Translations under genes and position numbers: made by a program | Notes under the pieces: model-generated | What the model saw: only the letters and a program-made list of their open reading frames with translations | Databases searched by the model: none | Told to the model about the DNA's origin: nothing | Source of the DNA: UBA2233 sp002347965 [NCBI: Nitrospirae bacterium UBA2233] | GTDB lineage: Bacteria > UBA2233 | Direction of reading: 5' to 3' | DNA length: 64,000 bases | Assembly (NCBI GenBank): GCA_002347965.1 | Contig: DDYN01000031.1 | Coordinates: forward strand, 1 to 64,000 | Shown: piece after piece, positions 55,785-64,000 of the stretch | Numbering within the stretch: position 1 is the first letter of the stretch | How the letters are laid out: each line of letters starts with the position of its first letter

Positions 55785-56257
55785 CGCTCTTGGCCTATAT
55801 CGCCTATATCGTCCATCATACGAACGCGCCTCAAGTGTCTTCCTCCATCAAACGGCGTGACCATCCAAGCCTTCATCACTTCCAACGCCGTCTTTGTATC
55901 GAGGAACGCGGCGGGGAGGACGAGCACGTTGGCATCGTTGTGAGCCCTGGATAACTTGGCAACCTCCTCGCTCCAGGCAAGCGCCGCCCGGACCCCCCGC
56001 AAACGATTGGCCATAATACTCATCCCCACGCCCGACCCACACAAGAGCACGCCACGAAAATGGGACGAGATGGCCACCTTCCGGGCCAGACGCAGGGCAA
56101 TCAGCGGATAATCCACGCTTTCTTCGTCAAAGCTCCCAACATCCTCAACATCGAGGCCACTCTCTGCAAGGTACCCTACAACGACCCGCTTCAGAGAAAA
56201 GCCTCTATGGTCCGCACCCACGAACCAGCGGGAAACCTCCGGATGCCCTTGGCTCAT
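55778..56257 (-). CDS. rpiB: Ribose-5-phosphate isomerase B
   Basis: 159 residues. RpiB/LacAB fold; isomerises ribose 5-phosphate and ribulose 5-phosphate. [11 protein letters not shown] near residue 13, [25 protein letters not shown] with the catalytic Cys, and [13 protein letters not shown] are diagnostic. Overlaps the acpP stop (4 bp) and the glyA start (7 bp). Confidence 0.95.
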   Translation of the reverse strand: MSQGHPEVSRWFVGADHRGFSLKRVVVGYLAESGLDVEDVGSFDEESVDYPLIALRLARKVAISSHFRGVLLCGSGVGMSIMANRLRGVRAALAWSEEVAKLSRAHNDANVLVLPAAFLDTKTALEVMKAWMVTPFDGGRHLRRVRMMDDIGDIGQERC

Positions 56258-56490
56258 GCCTTGACGCGCTGCTTGATGTAGTCGATCGTGTCTTGAACGG
56301 TACGGATTTTTTCGAGCTCATCGTCCGAAATCTCGATGTCAAACTCTTCTTCCAGCGCCATGACGAGCTCCACGACATCGAGCGAGTCGGCCCCTAGGTC
56401 GTCCACGTAAGAGGACTCGTTGGCTACCTCCTCTAAGCTCAGGCCTAGCTGTTCGGCAATGATCTCTTTGACCCTCTTTTCGATGTCCAT
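56254..56490 (-). CDS. acpP: Acyl carrier protein
   Basis: 78 residues, acidic and helical. The phosphopantetheine attachment Ser36 lies in [13 protein letters not shown]. Carries acyl chains for fatty-acid and phospholipid synthesis. It directly follows plsX (26 bp) and overlaps rpiB; the fabH, fabD and fabG genes that usually lie between plsX and acpP, and fabF after acpP, are absent. Confidence 0.97.
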   Translation of the reverse strand: MDIEKRVKEIIAEQLGLSLEEVANESSYVDDLGADSLDVVELVMALEEEFDIEISDDELEKIRTVQDTIDYIKQRVKA

Positions 56491-56516
56491 TCACGTTCTC
56501 CTTTTGAGTGGTTCAC

Positions 56517-57542
56517 TTAATTCCCGTCGTAAAGTGTAGAGAGTTTTTTCAAGAGCTCTTTGGTTTCCATGCCTTCGATGATTCGCTTTCCTACCTCTTT
56601 TTCGTTGCACTCTTTTGCCCTTCGAAGCGCATTCAGGATTGCCCTTGCCGAGGAGCGCCCGTGTGCAACCAGGACAACCTCGTCAATCCCCAAGAGCGGG
56701 GCCCCCCCGTAAGCTTCGTAATCGTAGGCCTTCAGGAAGGAAGAGAGTGGACGCTTGATTAACGCGCCTCCCAAGCGCGAAAGAATACTCTTCCCAACCA
56801 CCGAACGAAGGCCGCTCGAGAGGACTTCGTACACGCCCTCCATACTCTTAAGCGCAATATTCCCGTAAAACCCGTCGGCAACCACAACGTTCGCAACGCC
56901 CTTGAGAAGGTCCCTTCCCTCTACGTTCCCGATGAAGTTAAGGCCGGATATCCTAAGGAGCTTGTTCGCCCGTTTGGTCAGCTCGTTTCCCTTGTCATGC
57001 TCCTCCCCGCAGGAGAGCACGGCTACAGAAGGGTTTTCGAGCCCATGGATTGTTTTTGCGTACACTTCCCCCATGAACGCAAACTGCACGAGATGGTAAG
57101 GCTTGCAATCTACGTTCGCCCCGGCATCGATCAATAAGGCGGGCTGGTCTCCGGACGGAAGCGGGATGGCGATGGCCGGCCGATCTACCGTCTTTAGGCG
57201 GCCGAGCGTAAAAAACGCGCTGGCCATGACCGCCCCGGAATTCCCCGCGCTGACGAAGGCGCCTATTTTTCCGTCCCGAAGGAGCTCCATCCCGACGGCA
57301 ATCGTGGAAGATCGCTTCTTTCGAAGGGCATGCGATGGGGATTCACCCATCCCAACGACCTCGGGAGCGTGGACAACCTCAATTTCCCGCGCGGTTGGGC
57401 TGTGCCTCCGGAGTTCATCCCTCAGAACCTCTTTAGGGCCGACCAGAACCACGTCGAGCCCTTCTTGGAGCGCGGCGAGCGCGGCGCCGATGCATACACC
57501 GGGAGAGTGATCCCCTCCCATCGCATCGAGGCCGATCTTCAC
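56517..57542 (-). CDS. plsX: Phosphate acyltransferase PlsX
   Basis: 341 residues. Makes acyl-phosphate from acyl-ACP for phospholipid synthesis. IGLDAMGGDHSPGVCIGAAL at the N-terminus, FVSAGNSGAVMASAFFTLGRLKTVDRPAIA, DAGANVDCKP, FIGNVEGRDLLKGVANVVVADGFYGNIALKSMEG and APLLGIDEVVLVAHGRSSARAI match the family throughout. Lies 16 bp after rpmF. Confidence 0.96.
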   Translation of the reverse strand: MKIGLDAMGGDHSPGVCIGAALAALQEGLDVVLVGPKEVLRDELRRHSPTAREIEVVHAPEVVGMGESPSHALRKKRSSTIAVGMELLRDGKIGAFVSAGNSGAVMASAFFTLGRLKTVDRPAIAIPLPSGDQPALLIDAGANVDCKPYHLVQFAFMGEVYAKTIHGLENPSVAVLSCGEEHDKGNELTKRANKLLRISGLNFIGNVEGRDLLKGVANVVVADGFYGNIALKSMEGVYEVLSSGLRSVVGKSILSRLGGALIKRPLSSFLKAYDYEAYGGAPLLGIDEVVLVAHGRSSARAILNALRRAKECNEKEVGKRIIEGMETKELLKKLSTLYDGN

Positions 57543-57558
57543 GCAACCCTCTTCATGG

Positions 57559-57750
57559 CTAAGAGGCCGCCTCCGCCTTCTTCTTTAAAACAACGCGCCC
57601 CTTGTAGGTTCCGCACGAAGGACATACGCAGTGAGGCTGCTTCGGTTCGCGACATTTGGGGCATCGCGAGAGCGTCGGAGGAACCACTCGAAAGTGTGAA
57701 CGGCTTTTGTCTCTTCTTGCGCGGGAGTGCCTGTACTTTGGTTGTGCCAT
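57559..57750 (-). CDS. rpmF: 50S ribosomal protein L32 (zinc-binding form)
   Basis: 63 residues. N-terminus MAQPKYRHSRARRDKSRSHF and a zinc ribbon CPKC with CPSC identify L32 of the Cys-containing form. Basic throughout. Between the DUF177 gene and plsX, the order found across many bacteria. Confidence 0.95.
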   Translation of the reverse strand: MAQPKYRHSRARRDKSRSHFRVVPPTLSRCPKCREPKQPHCVCPSCGTYKGRVVLKKKAEAAS

Positions 57751-57765
57751 AAATAACCTTCTTTG

Positions 57766-58335
57766 CTACGTTGTTGGCTCGTTTCGTTGCTTGGTCTGAA
57801 CAATCAAGTCGCGTAGGCTTAAGGCCGCCCCTTCATTGGAACACGAACACGAAGAGAGGTTGAGATTGACCCCGCAATTTGGGCACAGGCCGCGACACCC
57901 TTCACGGCAGACCGGGTTGATCGGCATCTCCAAAAAAACGGGTTCCATAAGAAAAGGAAACAAGTCGATGGAATGCCCTTGGTAGGTCGCCACAACGTCC
58001 CCCTCATCCTTAGGGTCGAGGGCCGGTAGCTCCCCTTGCGGGATGAAGGTAAGGTCGATTTCGCGTGCAACCGCAAAGGCAAACCTCTCCGCGCATCGCG
58101 AACATACATCCGAAAGGCTTGCATGGTTGACCCCATGGATATGGACCCATTCTTGGTCGTTCTTTTCGAGATCGAGCGCGAACGAAAGCCCTTCTACTTT
58201 GAGAAACGCCATCCCTTTGAGCGTCTTAACGGCCTCCATCAAAGGAGCCTCACGCTCGCGCGAGTCATAACGGACGGCGCTCTGGCCGGCTGGGATGCCC
58301 TGCACGTTTAAGGTAAACCCCTTGAGCATTTCCAT
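57766..58335 (-). CDS. yceD: DUF177 (YceD) family protein
   Basis: 189 residues. The YceD/DUF177 family almost always precedes rpmF and is linked to 23S rRNA accumulation in plants and bacteria, though its molecular action is unknown. SLSDVCSRCAERF with a CxxC near residue 78 and the C-terminal zinc-ribbon-like CREGCRGLCPNCGVNLNLSSCSC are family typical. First gene of an eleven-gene run ending at nusB. ATG 58335 has AAAAAGG 8 nt upstream. Confidence 0.9.
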   Translation of the reverse strand: MEMLKGFTLNVQGIPAGQSAVRYDSREREAPLMEAVKTLKGMAFLKVEGLSFALDLEKNDQEWVHIHGVNHASLSDVCSRCAERFAFAVAREIDLTFIPQGELPALDPKDEGDVVATYQGHSIDLFPFLMEPVFLEMPINPVCREGCRGLCPNCGVNLNLSSCSCSNEGAALSLRDLIVQTKQRNEPTT

Positions 58336-58371
58336 GGCAAAGGCCTTTTTCGCCCGAGAAAGAGCGCTTTT

Positions 58372-58399
58372 ATTATAATTGCCATACTTCTATTGTCAA
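58372..58399 (-). promoter_or_regulatory. Consensus promoter of the DUF177-rpmF-plsX-acpP-...-nusB operon
   Basis: On the minus strand TTGACA (58394-58399), 16 bases, TATAAT (58372-58377): both hexamers perfect. The leader before ATG 58335 would be about 30 nt. Confidence 0.85.
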
Positions 58400-58414
58400 G
58401 CAAGCCATCATCGC

Positions 58415-58443
58415 TTGCAGCGAGAGTTGTTTTCGCCTACACT
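58415..58443 (+). promoter_or_regulatory. Predicted rpsT promoter
   Basis: TTGCAG (58415-58420), 17 bases, TACACT (58438-58443). It is divergent from the DUF177 operon promoter, with about 15 bp between the two -35 boxes. The transcript would have about 75 nt of leader before rpsT. Confidence 0.55.
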
Positions 58444-58524
58444 TAAAAAACGAAGTCCCGCCGGCACTGGTGAGGCCTGATATTTTCACTATACACGAGA
58501 ACTGACCCGGAGGAAAGAAACACC

Positions 58525-58806
58525 ATGGCACAGCACAAAAGTGCGATCAAGCGCTACAAGCAAAGCTTGCGGAACAGGGCGGCAAACAGGACGTACAAGG
58601 CTACCATAAAGACGGCCGCCAAGAAGGCTATAGGCTTAGCCACGGCAGAAGGAAAAACGGAGCAGAGCCTTGAGGCCATGAAGACGGCTGTTTCCTTGAT
58701 CGCCAAGGCTGCCCAAAGGGGTATAATGCATCGCAACACCTCGAGGCGAAAAATCTCCAAGCTCATGCGTACGACGAATGGAACAAAGCAGGCCTCGGCC
58801 TCTTAA
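58525..58806 (+). CDS. rpsT: 30S ribosomal protein S20
   Basis: 93 residues, highly basic and helical. AQHKSAIKRYKQSLRNRAANRTYKATIKTAAKKA and GIMHRNTSRRKISKLMRT are the S20 signatures. Single-gene unit with its own promoter, GGAGG ribosome site and terminator. In E. coli S20 controls its own translation through the leader; that is only a possibility here. Confidence 0.97.
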   Translation: MAQHKSAIKRYKQSLRNRAANRTYKATIKTAAKKAIGLATAEGKTEQSLEAMKTAVSLIAKAAQRGIMHRNTSRRKISKLMRTTNGTKQASAS

Positions 58807-59663
58807 AAAACCCGGGGCCGGGTTTTTTGAAGCAGCGTTTGTGCAAGGCTAAGCTCTACGACGAGAGCCTTAGGAAGCCTGCTTGTTTTGAGCGTGATCT
58901 CGAGCTCACCCAGGGTCTGTAAGTGCTCATTGTCGAGCGTGTTGAACTTAAGCAGGTTTTGGCGTACCCGCCAAACAAGCGCCCCAAGGACGGAGAACGC
59001 CGAAGAGGCGTTTGAATACAGCTTGGCGGTCTCCTTGAACAGGTCAGGGTTCTTTTGCTCAAGCATGCGTAAAACCTCAAACGCATCGGCCTGGACGGAC
59101 CCAGGGGGCGAAAGGGCGCCTTCTTGGCCGGTTAGGAGCATCTTTTCGAGCTCATAGCAGGCCTGGAGCGTGTCGTATTTATAGTGCTCCCACAGGAAGC
59201 GCTTTGCCTCGGTGGAAACAGATCCGCCAAACTCCTCCAAAAGACCCTTTAAGCGCGCGCCCCAAAGTGATTTTTGCTGCCTGTCTCCATCTATTACGGT
59301 TGCAGTATCCAGTACAAAAGAAAACAGCGGGTTGTCCGGCAGAGGCTCCTCGGCTAGGAATACGACGGTTGTACGTACAGGCAGGGCAAGGAGTGCCTTT
59401 TCCCAACGACGAACCCCTTGAGACTTCCCATCTACGGAAGGAAATTTATCGAAGGCGATCATCCGAGCGCTAGCAAACAGTGGAGGGACCGAAAGGAGCC
59501 TTAGCAGCCCTTCGTAGCCATCATCTTGGACCGGATCGATTCGTAAAAAACCAAGCATACGGTCCTGATCGCCCGGAAGCTTCTCGGCAAGGAGCCGCTC
59601 CAGGAGCGTTCTTCGTGTTAGGTTGTCCCTGGCGACGATCAGGTAAATGGTGTTTGCATCCAT
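58803..59663 (-). CDS. holA: DNA polymerase III, delta subunit
   Basis: About 286 residues from ATG 59663 (a TTG at 59678 overlaps the lptE stop and is an alternative). Part of the clamp loader that opens the beta clamp. TIYLIVARDNLTRRTLLERLL, VPPLFASARMIAFDKFP, FLWEHYKYDTLQACYELEKMLL and the C-terminal ALVWRVRQNLLKF, LPKALVVELSLAQTLLQ fit HolA, which is weakly conserved and lacks ATPase motifs. The position after lptE and leuS is the usual one. Its last codons form part of a terminator shared with rpsT. Confidence 0.88.
   Translation of the reverse strand: MDANTIYLIVARDNLTRRTLLERLLAEKLPGDQDRMLGFLRIDPVQDDGYEGLLRLLSVPPLFASARMIAFDKFPSVDGKSQGVRRWEKALLALPVRTTVVFLAEEPLPDNPLFSFVLDTATVIDGDRQQKSLWGARLKGLLEEFGGSVSTEAKRFLWEHYKYDTLQACYELEKMLLTGQEGALSPPGSVQADAFEVLRMLEQKNPDLFKETAKLYSNASSAFSVLGALVWRVRQNLLKFNTLDNEHLQTLGELEITLKTSRLPKALVVELSLAQTLLQKTRPRVF
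58805..58828. terminator. Bidirectional rho-independent terminator between rpsT and holA
   Basis: AAAAAACCC-GGGGCC-GGGTTTTTT, a symmetric hairpin with A and T tracts on both sides, so it can stop transcripts from either direction. It overlaps the rpsT stop codon and the last codons of holA. Confidence 0.88.
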
Positions 59664-59674
59664 GTCGCTCAAGC

Positions 59675-60190
59675 TCAAAATGGATAGAGGATCCTCTCGG
59701 AAATGTCCCTGGCCAAATCCGCTGAAACCGCCTGCATGGCCTGTTTGCGATTCTGTTCCGCCTCCAGGATGCTCGGAAGGAACAGGTATTGACCGAACCT
59801 GGTCAAGAATGGGTCCTTCCAGTACACCTCTTCAGAAGAGGCACGCCTTAGGCGAACCTCCGCGATCATCGTCAAGCGATACTCGGCCACGTTATCCTGC
59901 TTGTTGTAGGCAAACGCCCGCGTACGAACTTCTTGGACCCTACCCTCGAGGACAGCATCGGCAGAGCCCTCGTCGTAGACAAGCCGCACACCGGAAGCCC
60001 CTTGGAGCCGTTCGATAAGGGCGGCGTAAAGCCACTGTTCCACCCCGATCTCTTCCGAGCCGTTTATAAACTTTTTGACCAATACGCTCTTGTAAGGAAG
60101 GTCTGCCTGTGCGCGATACCCAACCCTGTACCCGCAAGAAAGGGCAAAAAGGGCGAGAAAGACGACGGACCATGCCCTACCGCGTAACAA
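59675..60190 (-). CDS. lptE: LPS-assembly lipoprotein LptE
   Basis: About 171 residues from a TTG at 60190 that overlaps the leuS end by 14 bp; the frame is open to 60244 but the signal peptide fits this start. The lipobox lies in LALFALSC, followed by GYRVGYRA. LptE plugs the LptD barrel and helps to insert LPS into the outer membrane. VKKFINGSEEIGVEQWLYAALIERLQ and the C-terminal QAVSADLARDISERIL are typical. Found between leuS and holA as in many proteobacteria. Confidence 0.85.
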   Translation of the reverse strand: MLRGRAWSVVFLALFALSCGYRVGYRAQADLPYKSVLVKKFINGSEEIGVEQWLYAALIERLQGASGVRLVYDEGSADAVLEGRVQEVRTRAFAYNKQDNVAEYRLTMIAEVRLRRASSEEVYWKDPFLTRFGQYLFLPSILEAEQNRKQAMQAVSADLARDISERILYPF

Positions 60191-62657
60191 GGTTAAGCAA
60201 CCTGCCCGGAACGTACACAACCCGCATAACTTCCTTTCCTTCAAGAAGCTTTTTTATCTTTTCGCTCTGGAGGGCGACTCGATAAACTTCCTCTTGGCTT
60301 GCCTCGCCGTTGAAGACAAGCGTTTCTCTTACTTTGCCGTTCACTTGAACAACCATCTCTTTAGCAGGGCTCTCGATCGTTCCAGGCTCAACCCTCGGCC
60401 AGGAAGCCTGCATGGCAAACCCATTCTCCCCCATGAGGGCACGCAACTCATCGGCATGGTGGGGGGCAAAAGGCGCAAGCAGGAGGGCGTAGCGCTTGAG
60501 CGCACCCAGGAAGGCAAGCCTTCCCTCTGCGGAATCAAGCAGGCCGTTAAGCTCGGTAAGGCTGTTCAGGCATTCCATGAGAGCAGCAACGGCCGTGTTG
60601 AGGTGCTGCCTTTCGATATCCTGGCTAACCTTGTGCGTAGCGCGCAGAATGGCCATTTCCAGCGCCCTCAGAGATTCTCTATTGCCCTCCTGAACCAGAA
60701 AGGGGCGTTTGAGGCTTTGGGCAACCTCCTGAAACAACCGCCAGACGCGGGACAAGAAGCGTGCGCAGCCCTCTATCCCTTTTTCGTTCCACTCCAGGTC
60801 TTTTTCCGGAGGGGCCGCAAACACCATGAACAACCTAACCACGTCCGCCCCGTATTTCGCGACCATGTCGTCCGGGTCGACGACGTTCCCTTTGGATTTA
60901 CTCATCTTCGACCCGTCCTTGATCACCATCCCCTGCGTGAGCAGTCGGGCAAAGGGCTCGTCGAAGCGCAAGACTCCCGTCGCCTTAAGCAGCCTCGTAA
61001 AGAACCGTGCGTAAAGAAGATGCAGGACGGCGTGCTCGATCCCCCCGATGTACTGATCGACGGGATTCCAGTAATGGACTCTGGCTGTATCGAGCGGGCC
61101 GGCTTCGTAATCGGAGCATGTGTAACGCAGAAAGTACCACGAGGATTCCACGAACGTGTCCATCGTGTCCGCCTCGCGCCTGGCTGGCCCTCCACAGTTT
61201 GGACAAACGGTTTGAAGGAATTCCTCGAGCTTGGCAAGGCCAAAACCAGGAGCAATCTTGCGGGACAAATCAATCGGAAGAACGACAGGGAGTTGATCGT
61301 CTGGCACGGGAACGACCCCGCAGACCTCGCAGTAGACGACGGGAATGGGCACCCCCCAGTACCGTTGTCTAGAAATTCCCCAGTCTTTTAGCCTGTATTG
61401 CACGACCCCCTTGCCCACGCCAAGCGATTCAAGCTTGGAGATAATCGCCCGCCTCGCCTCCTCGGAGGGCATACCGGAAAACTCGCCCGAGTTTACCAGC
61501 ACGCCGTCGTCCTCGAACGCGGCAGGCTCCATGGGGTGAGAACCATCCGCAGGTCGAACAACCTCCGCAATCAAAAGGCCCATTTCCTCGGCGAATTCGA
61601 AGTCGCGGCTGTCGTGGGCGGGGACACCCATGACGGCCCCCGTTCCGTAGGCTGTCAGGACAAAGTTGGCGGCAAGCAGCGGGACTTTCTCGCCCGTCAG
61701 CGGATGAATGGCCTCAAGTCCCAAAAGGACACCTTTTTTACTCAGCTCGGTCTCAAAGCGGCTGGAGAGCTTTTCTTGCCTTAGCGCTTCGATTTCCCTC
61801 CACACCGCCTGTTGAATGCGGCCCGTTTGGTACCAGGAGTCGAGTATATCGTGCTCGAGTGCGAGCGCCACGAACGTCACGCCAAAAAGCGTGTCCGCGC
61901 GCGTGGTGAACACCTCGAGCGTGTCTTGAGTTTCGTCGACGGGAAACCGTACGAGCGCCCCGTGTGATTTCCCAATCCAGTTGCGTTGCATAGCGCGGAC
62001 CTTTTCTGGCCAGCCGTCTAACGTTTCAAGCCCCTCCAAGAGTCCCTCGGCAAACGCGGTAATCCTAAGGAACCATCCTTCCATCTGCTTGAGGATTGCC
62101 GATGAACCACACCGCCAACACCGCCCCTCCAGGACCTGCTCGTTGGCCAGCACGGTCTGGCATTTGGGACAGAAGTTCACCATGGAGGGCTTTTTGTACG
62201 CGTAGCCTTGCTTAAGGAAACGGAGGAACATCCACTGCTCCCAGCGGTAGTACGCAGGGTCGCACGTCACCACCTCCCGGCTCCAGTCGTAGCTAAACCC
62301 GAAGCGTTTGAGCTGCGCCTTCATGGTGGCGATGTTTTCGTACGTCCATTTCGCGGGGTGCACGCCGTGCTCGATGGCCGCATTCTCGGCAGGAAGGCCA
62401 AAGGCATCCCATCCCATCGGATGCAGGACGTTCTTCCCTTGCATGCGAAGATAGCGGGCCAGAACATCGCCGATCGTGTAGTTCCGGATATGGCCCATGT
62501 GGATCCTTCCGGAAGGATAAGGAAGCATCTCGAGGACGTAATACTTTTGCCTGTCCGTTTCCTCGAATACGCGATGAAGGCCAGCCTCTTCCCAGCGTTC
62601 CTGCCAGAAAGCTTCCAACGCATTCGGGGCATACTTGGCTTGCTCGTTCGTGGTCAT
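60177..62657 (-). CDS. leuS: Leucyl-tRNA synthetase
   Basis: About 826 residues. HIGH motif as HMGH near residue 54 in PYPSGRIHMGHIRNYTIGD; zinc-finger-like CPKC and CWRC near 160-178; a CP1 editing domain with FTTRADTLFGVTFVALA and TGAVMGVPAHDSRDFEFA; KMSKS intact (SKMSKSKGNVVDPDD) near 582. ATG 62657 has TAGGG 9 nt upstream and is preferred to a TTG two codons earlier. Follows nadE by 11 bp. Confidence 0.98.
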   Translation of the reverse strand: MTTNEQAKYAPNALEAFWQERWEEAGLHRVFEETDRQKYYVLEMLPYPSGRIHMGHIRNYTIGDVLARYLRMQGKNVLHPMGWDAFGLPAENAAIEHGVHPAKWTYENIATMKAQLKRFGFSYDWSREVVTCDPAYYRWEQWMFLRFLKQGYAYKKPSMVNFCPKCQTVLANEQVLEGRCWRCGSSAILKQMEGWFLRITAFAEGLLEGLETLDGWPEKVRAMQRNWIGKSHGALVRFPVDETQDTLEVFTTRADTLFGVTFVALALEHDILDSWYQTGRIQQAVWREIEALRQEKLSSRFETELSKKGVLLGLEAIHPLTGEKVPLLAANFVLTAYGTGAVMGVPAHDSRDFEFAEEMGLLIAEVVRPADGSHPMEPAAFEDDGVLVNSGEFSGMPSEEARRAIISKLESLGVGKGVVQYRLKDWGISRQRYWGVPIPVVYCEVCGVVPVPDDQLPVVLPIDLSRKIAPGFGLAKLEEFLQTVCPNCGGPARREADTMDTFVESSWYFLRYTCSDYEAGPLDTARVHYWNPVDQYIGGIEHAVLHLLYARFFTRLLKATGVLRFDEPFARLLTQGMVIKDGSKMSKSKGNVVDPDDMVAKYGADVVRLFMVFAAPPEKDLEWNEKGIEGCARFLSRVWRLFQEVAQSLKRPFLVQEGNRESLRALEMAILRATHKVSQDIERQHLNTAVAALMECLNSLTELNGLLDSAEGRLAFLGALKRYALLLAPFAPHHADELRALMGENGFAMQASWPRVEPGTIESPAKEMVVQVNGKVRETLVFNGEASQEEVYRVALQSEKIKKLLEGKEVMRVVYVPGRLLNLVTR

Positions 62658-62668
62658 GCTCAAAAACC

Positions 62669-64000
62669 CTATTCAACAAAGAAGCGCTGAGTAATGGGCA
62701 TGCGCCTGTCTTTACCGAACGCCTTGGGGGTAATCTTTACACCGGGCGGGGCCTGCCTTCGCTTGTATTCGTTCGAGTCAACCATCCGAATCACGCGCCT
62801 TACGACCTCCTCGGAAAAGCCCAACCCTACAATCTCTTTCAAGCTCGCATCCTCCTCAACGTAGGCATGCAGGATTGTGTCCAAATCCCGGTAAGGGGGA
62901 AGCAAATCCTCGTCTTTTTGGTCCTGTTTGAGCTCTGCAGAAGGAGGCCTAAAAATCACCTCTTCCGGAATGAGCGAGAACCCCGCCTTTTGATTCACAA
63001 GATGTGCCAGCTCGTAAACGAGCGTTTTTGGGACATCCTTGATCAGCGCGAACCCCCCGGCCAGATCCCCGTAAAGCGTGCAGTAGCCGACGCTGAGCTC
63101 GGATTTGTTCCCTGTGGCCAACACGAGGTAGCCCAGTTTGTTCGACACGGCCATCAAGAGATTACCCCGAATGCGCGCCTGGATGTTCTCCTCTGCCGTC
63201 CCATGGGGAAGATCGTGGAAGTGGGGCTCAAGGTCGGCAAGGTAGGAAGAAAACGTGTTGTCGATCGGCATGGACCAGACTTCGACCCCAAGGTTCTCGG
63301 AAAGCTGTTTGATGCACTGAAAGGACAATTCCGAAGTAAAACGCGAAGGCATGGATACGGCAAGCACGTTTTCTTTCCCTAGCGTCAATACGGCCAACGA
63401 GGCGACAAGCGCGCTGTCAATACCGCCGCTTAAACCCACGACTACCCTGGAAAAGCCGTTTTTGGTCACGTAGTCTTCGAGCCCTAGCTTTAGGGCCTCG
63501 AGCACTTCTTCTTGATCGGAAAGCGGATAGGGCACCCCTACAGGAGGGAGCGGAGGCTTGGGTTCAGCGGTTAGGGCGTTAGGGAGCTCAACTGCGCCCA
63601 TGCCTACATTGTACGAGCCATCTATACCCATGAGTTCCTTGCGCAACCTTGGGTTCCGCAGCTGTCGCCTGAAGGGCTCGGGAACCTTTAAGTCGAACAC
63701 GACGGAGTCTTCCTCGAAGGCCTTGGCCTTTGCAGGGATCGAGCCGTCCGAGTCGAACACGGCGGAGTTGCCGTCAAAGACGAGTTCGTCCTGACCGCCC
63801 ACCAAGTTACAAACCAACACAGGGCAGCCGTAATCCAGCGCCCTGGTCTGAAACATGCGCTCCCTTTGGAGCGTTTTGCCCCGCTGGTAGGGCGAGGCCG
63901 AGATGTTCACCAAAACATCCGCACGGCCTTGGAAGGCTTCATCCTTGCACACCCCCGAAGGCAGCCAAAGGTCTTCGCAAATGCTGAGCCCTATGCGGAC
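62669..64000 (-). CDS. nadE: Glutamine-dependent NAD synthetase, 5' end cut by window edge
   Basis: About 443 codons visible. The rest of the N-terminal nitrilase-like glutaminase domain lies beyond base 64000. The visible part begins just before the catalytic Cys in GLSICEDLW, then VNISASPYQRGK and LVCNLVGGQDELVFDG. The synthetase domain has the ATP P-loop GLSGGIDSALVASLAV, GTAEENIQARIRGNLLMAVSNKLGYLVLATGNKSELSVGY and GDLAGGFALIKDVPKT. Makes NAD from nicotinic acid adenine dinucleotide with glutamine as ammonia donor. Heads the visible nadE-leuS-lptE-holA run. Confidence 0.96.
   Translation of the reverse strand, partial: VRIGLSICEDLWLPSGVCKDEAFQGRADVLVNISASPYQRGKTLQRERMFQTRALDYGCPVLVCNLVGGQDELVFDGNSAVFDSDGSIPAKAKAFEEDSVVFDLKVPEPFRRQLRNPRLRKELMGIDGSYNVGMGAVELPNALTAEPKPPLPPVGVPYPLSDQEEVLEALKLGLEDYVTKNGFSRVVVGLSGGIDSALVASLAVLTLGKENVLAVSMPSRFTSELSFQCIKQLSENLGVEVWSMPIDNTFSSYLADLEPHFHDLPHGTAEENIQARIRGNLLMAVSNKLGYLVLATGNKSELSVGYCTLYGDLAGGFALIKDVPKTLVYELAHLVNQKAGFSLIPEEVIFRPPSAELKQDQKDEDLLPPYRDLDTILHAYVEEDASLKEIVGLGFSEEVVRRVIRMVDSNEYKRRQAPPGVKITPKAFGKDRRMPITQRFFVE

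Noticed and set aside
60294-61391. 365-codon plus-strand open frame
   Set aside because: It lies wholly antisense to leuS, whose motifs are intact, and shows no family resemblance.

Overview
The window is a dense, fully housekeeping-like stretch of a Gram-negative bacterial chromosome. It carries about 63 protein genes, two of them cut by the window edges (trpE at the left, nadE at the right). I see no rRNA, tRNA, CRISPR array, insertion sequence or phage gene. The Gram-negative assignment rests on lptE, a SPOR-domain membrane protein, a DUF1302 beta-barrel protein and several lipoproteins. Gene orders such as nadE-leuS-lptE-holA, rpmF-plsX-acpP-rpiB-glyA-ribD-ribE-ribBA-ribH-nusB, serA-hisZ-purA and rpsB-tsf-pyrH-frr resemble those of deltaproteobacteria (Desulfobacterota in the broad sense). 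That placement is inference from gene order and content; no marker phylogeny was possible. Most genes lie on the minus strand in long runs with 1-20 bp overlaps, which implies strong translational coupling.

Layout from left to right. 1-4.9 kb (-): glyoxalase, adenosine-specific kinase family protein, a small Cys-rich protein, argS, SPOR protein, trpE. 4.95-5.5 kb (+): CDP-alcohol phosphatidyltransferase. 5.5-10.9 kb (-): lon, thiL, larB, larC. 11-15.6 kb (-): a heat-shock unit hrcA-grpE-dnaJ (no dnaK) followed by a large TPR/periplasmic-binding lipoprotein; a CIRCE-like inverted repeat sits at the hrcA promoter. 15.7-23.3 kb (-): rpsB-tsf-pyrH-frr, running into a DUF151 nuclease gene and a Gld-like ABC exporter module with GldG-like and DUF4340 partners.

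23.6-28.7 kb (-): an RND/MMPL permease, DUF1329 and DUF1302 unit with a near-consensus promoter embedded in palindromes. 28.8-32.9 kb (-): a tightly overlapping unit of LeuT-like sodium symporter, 39-residue MetS-like subunit, PTPS-III-type pterin enzyme, metal-dependent amidohydrolase and ammonium transporter. 33.1-36.1 kb (-): panB-panC-panD and an alpha/beta hydrolase. 36.4-40.5 kb (+): split transhydrogenase pntAA-pntAB-pntB and the AAA+ replication-fork protein RarA. 40.5-47.2 kb (-): Ycf46-like AAA+ ATPase, class V aminotransferase, serA, hisZ, purA.

47.3-50.6 kb (+): membrane diguanylate cyclase with an unusual C-terminal extension, then alr. 50.6-58.3 kb (-): one long unit DUF177-rpmF-plsX-acpP-rpiB-glyA-ribD-ribE-ribBA-ribH-nusB under a consensus promoter. 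58.5 kb (+): rpsT. 58.8-64 kb (-): nadE-leuS-lptE-holA. The most interesting places are the five-gene LeuT/MetS/PTPS-III/amidohydrolase/Amt operon, the RND/DUF1329/DUF1302 operon with its operator-like palindromes, the divergent CIRCE, the diguanylate cyclase tail, and several standard operons that have lost members (dnaK; fabH/D/G and fabF).
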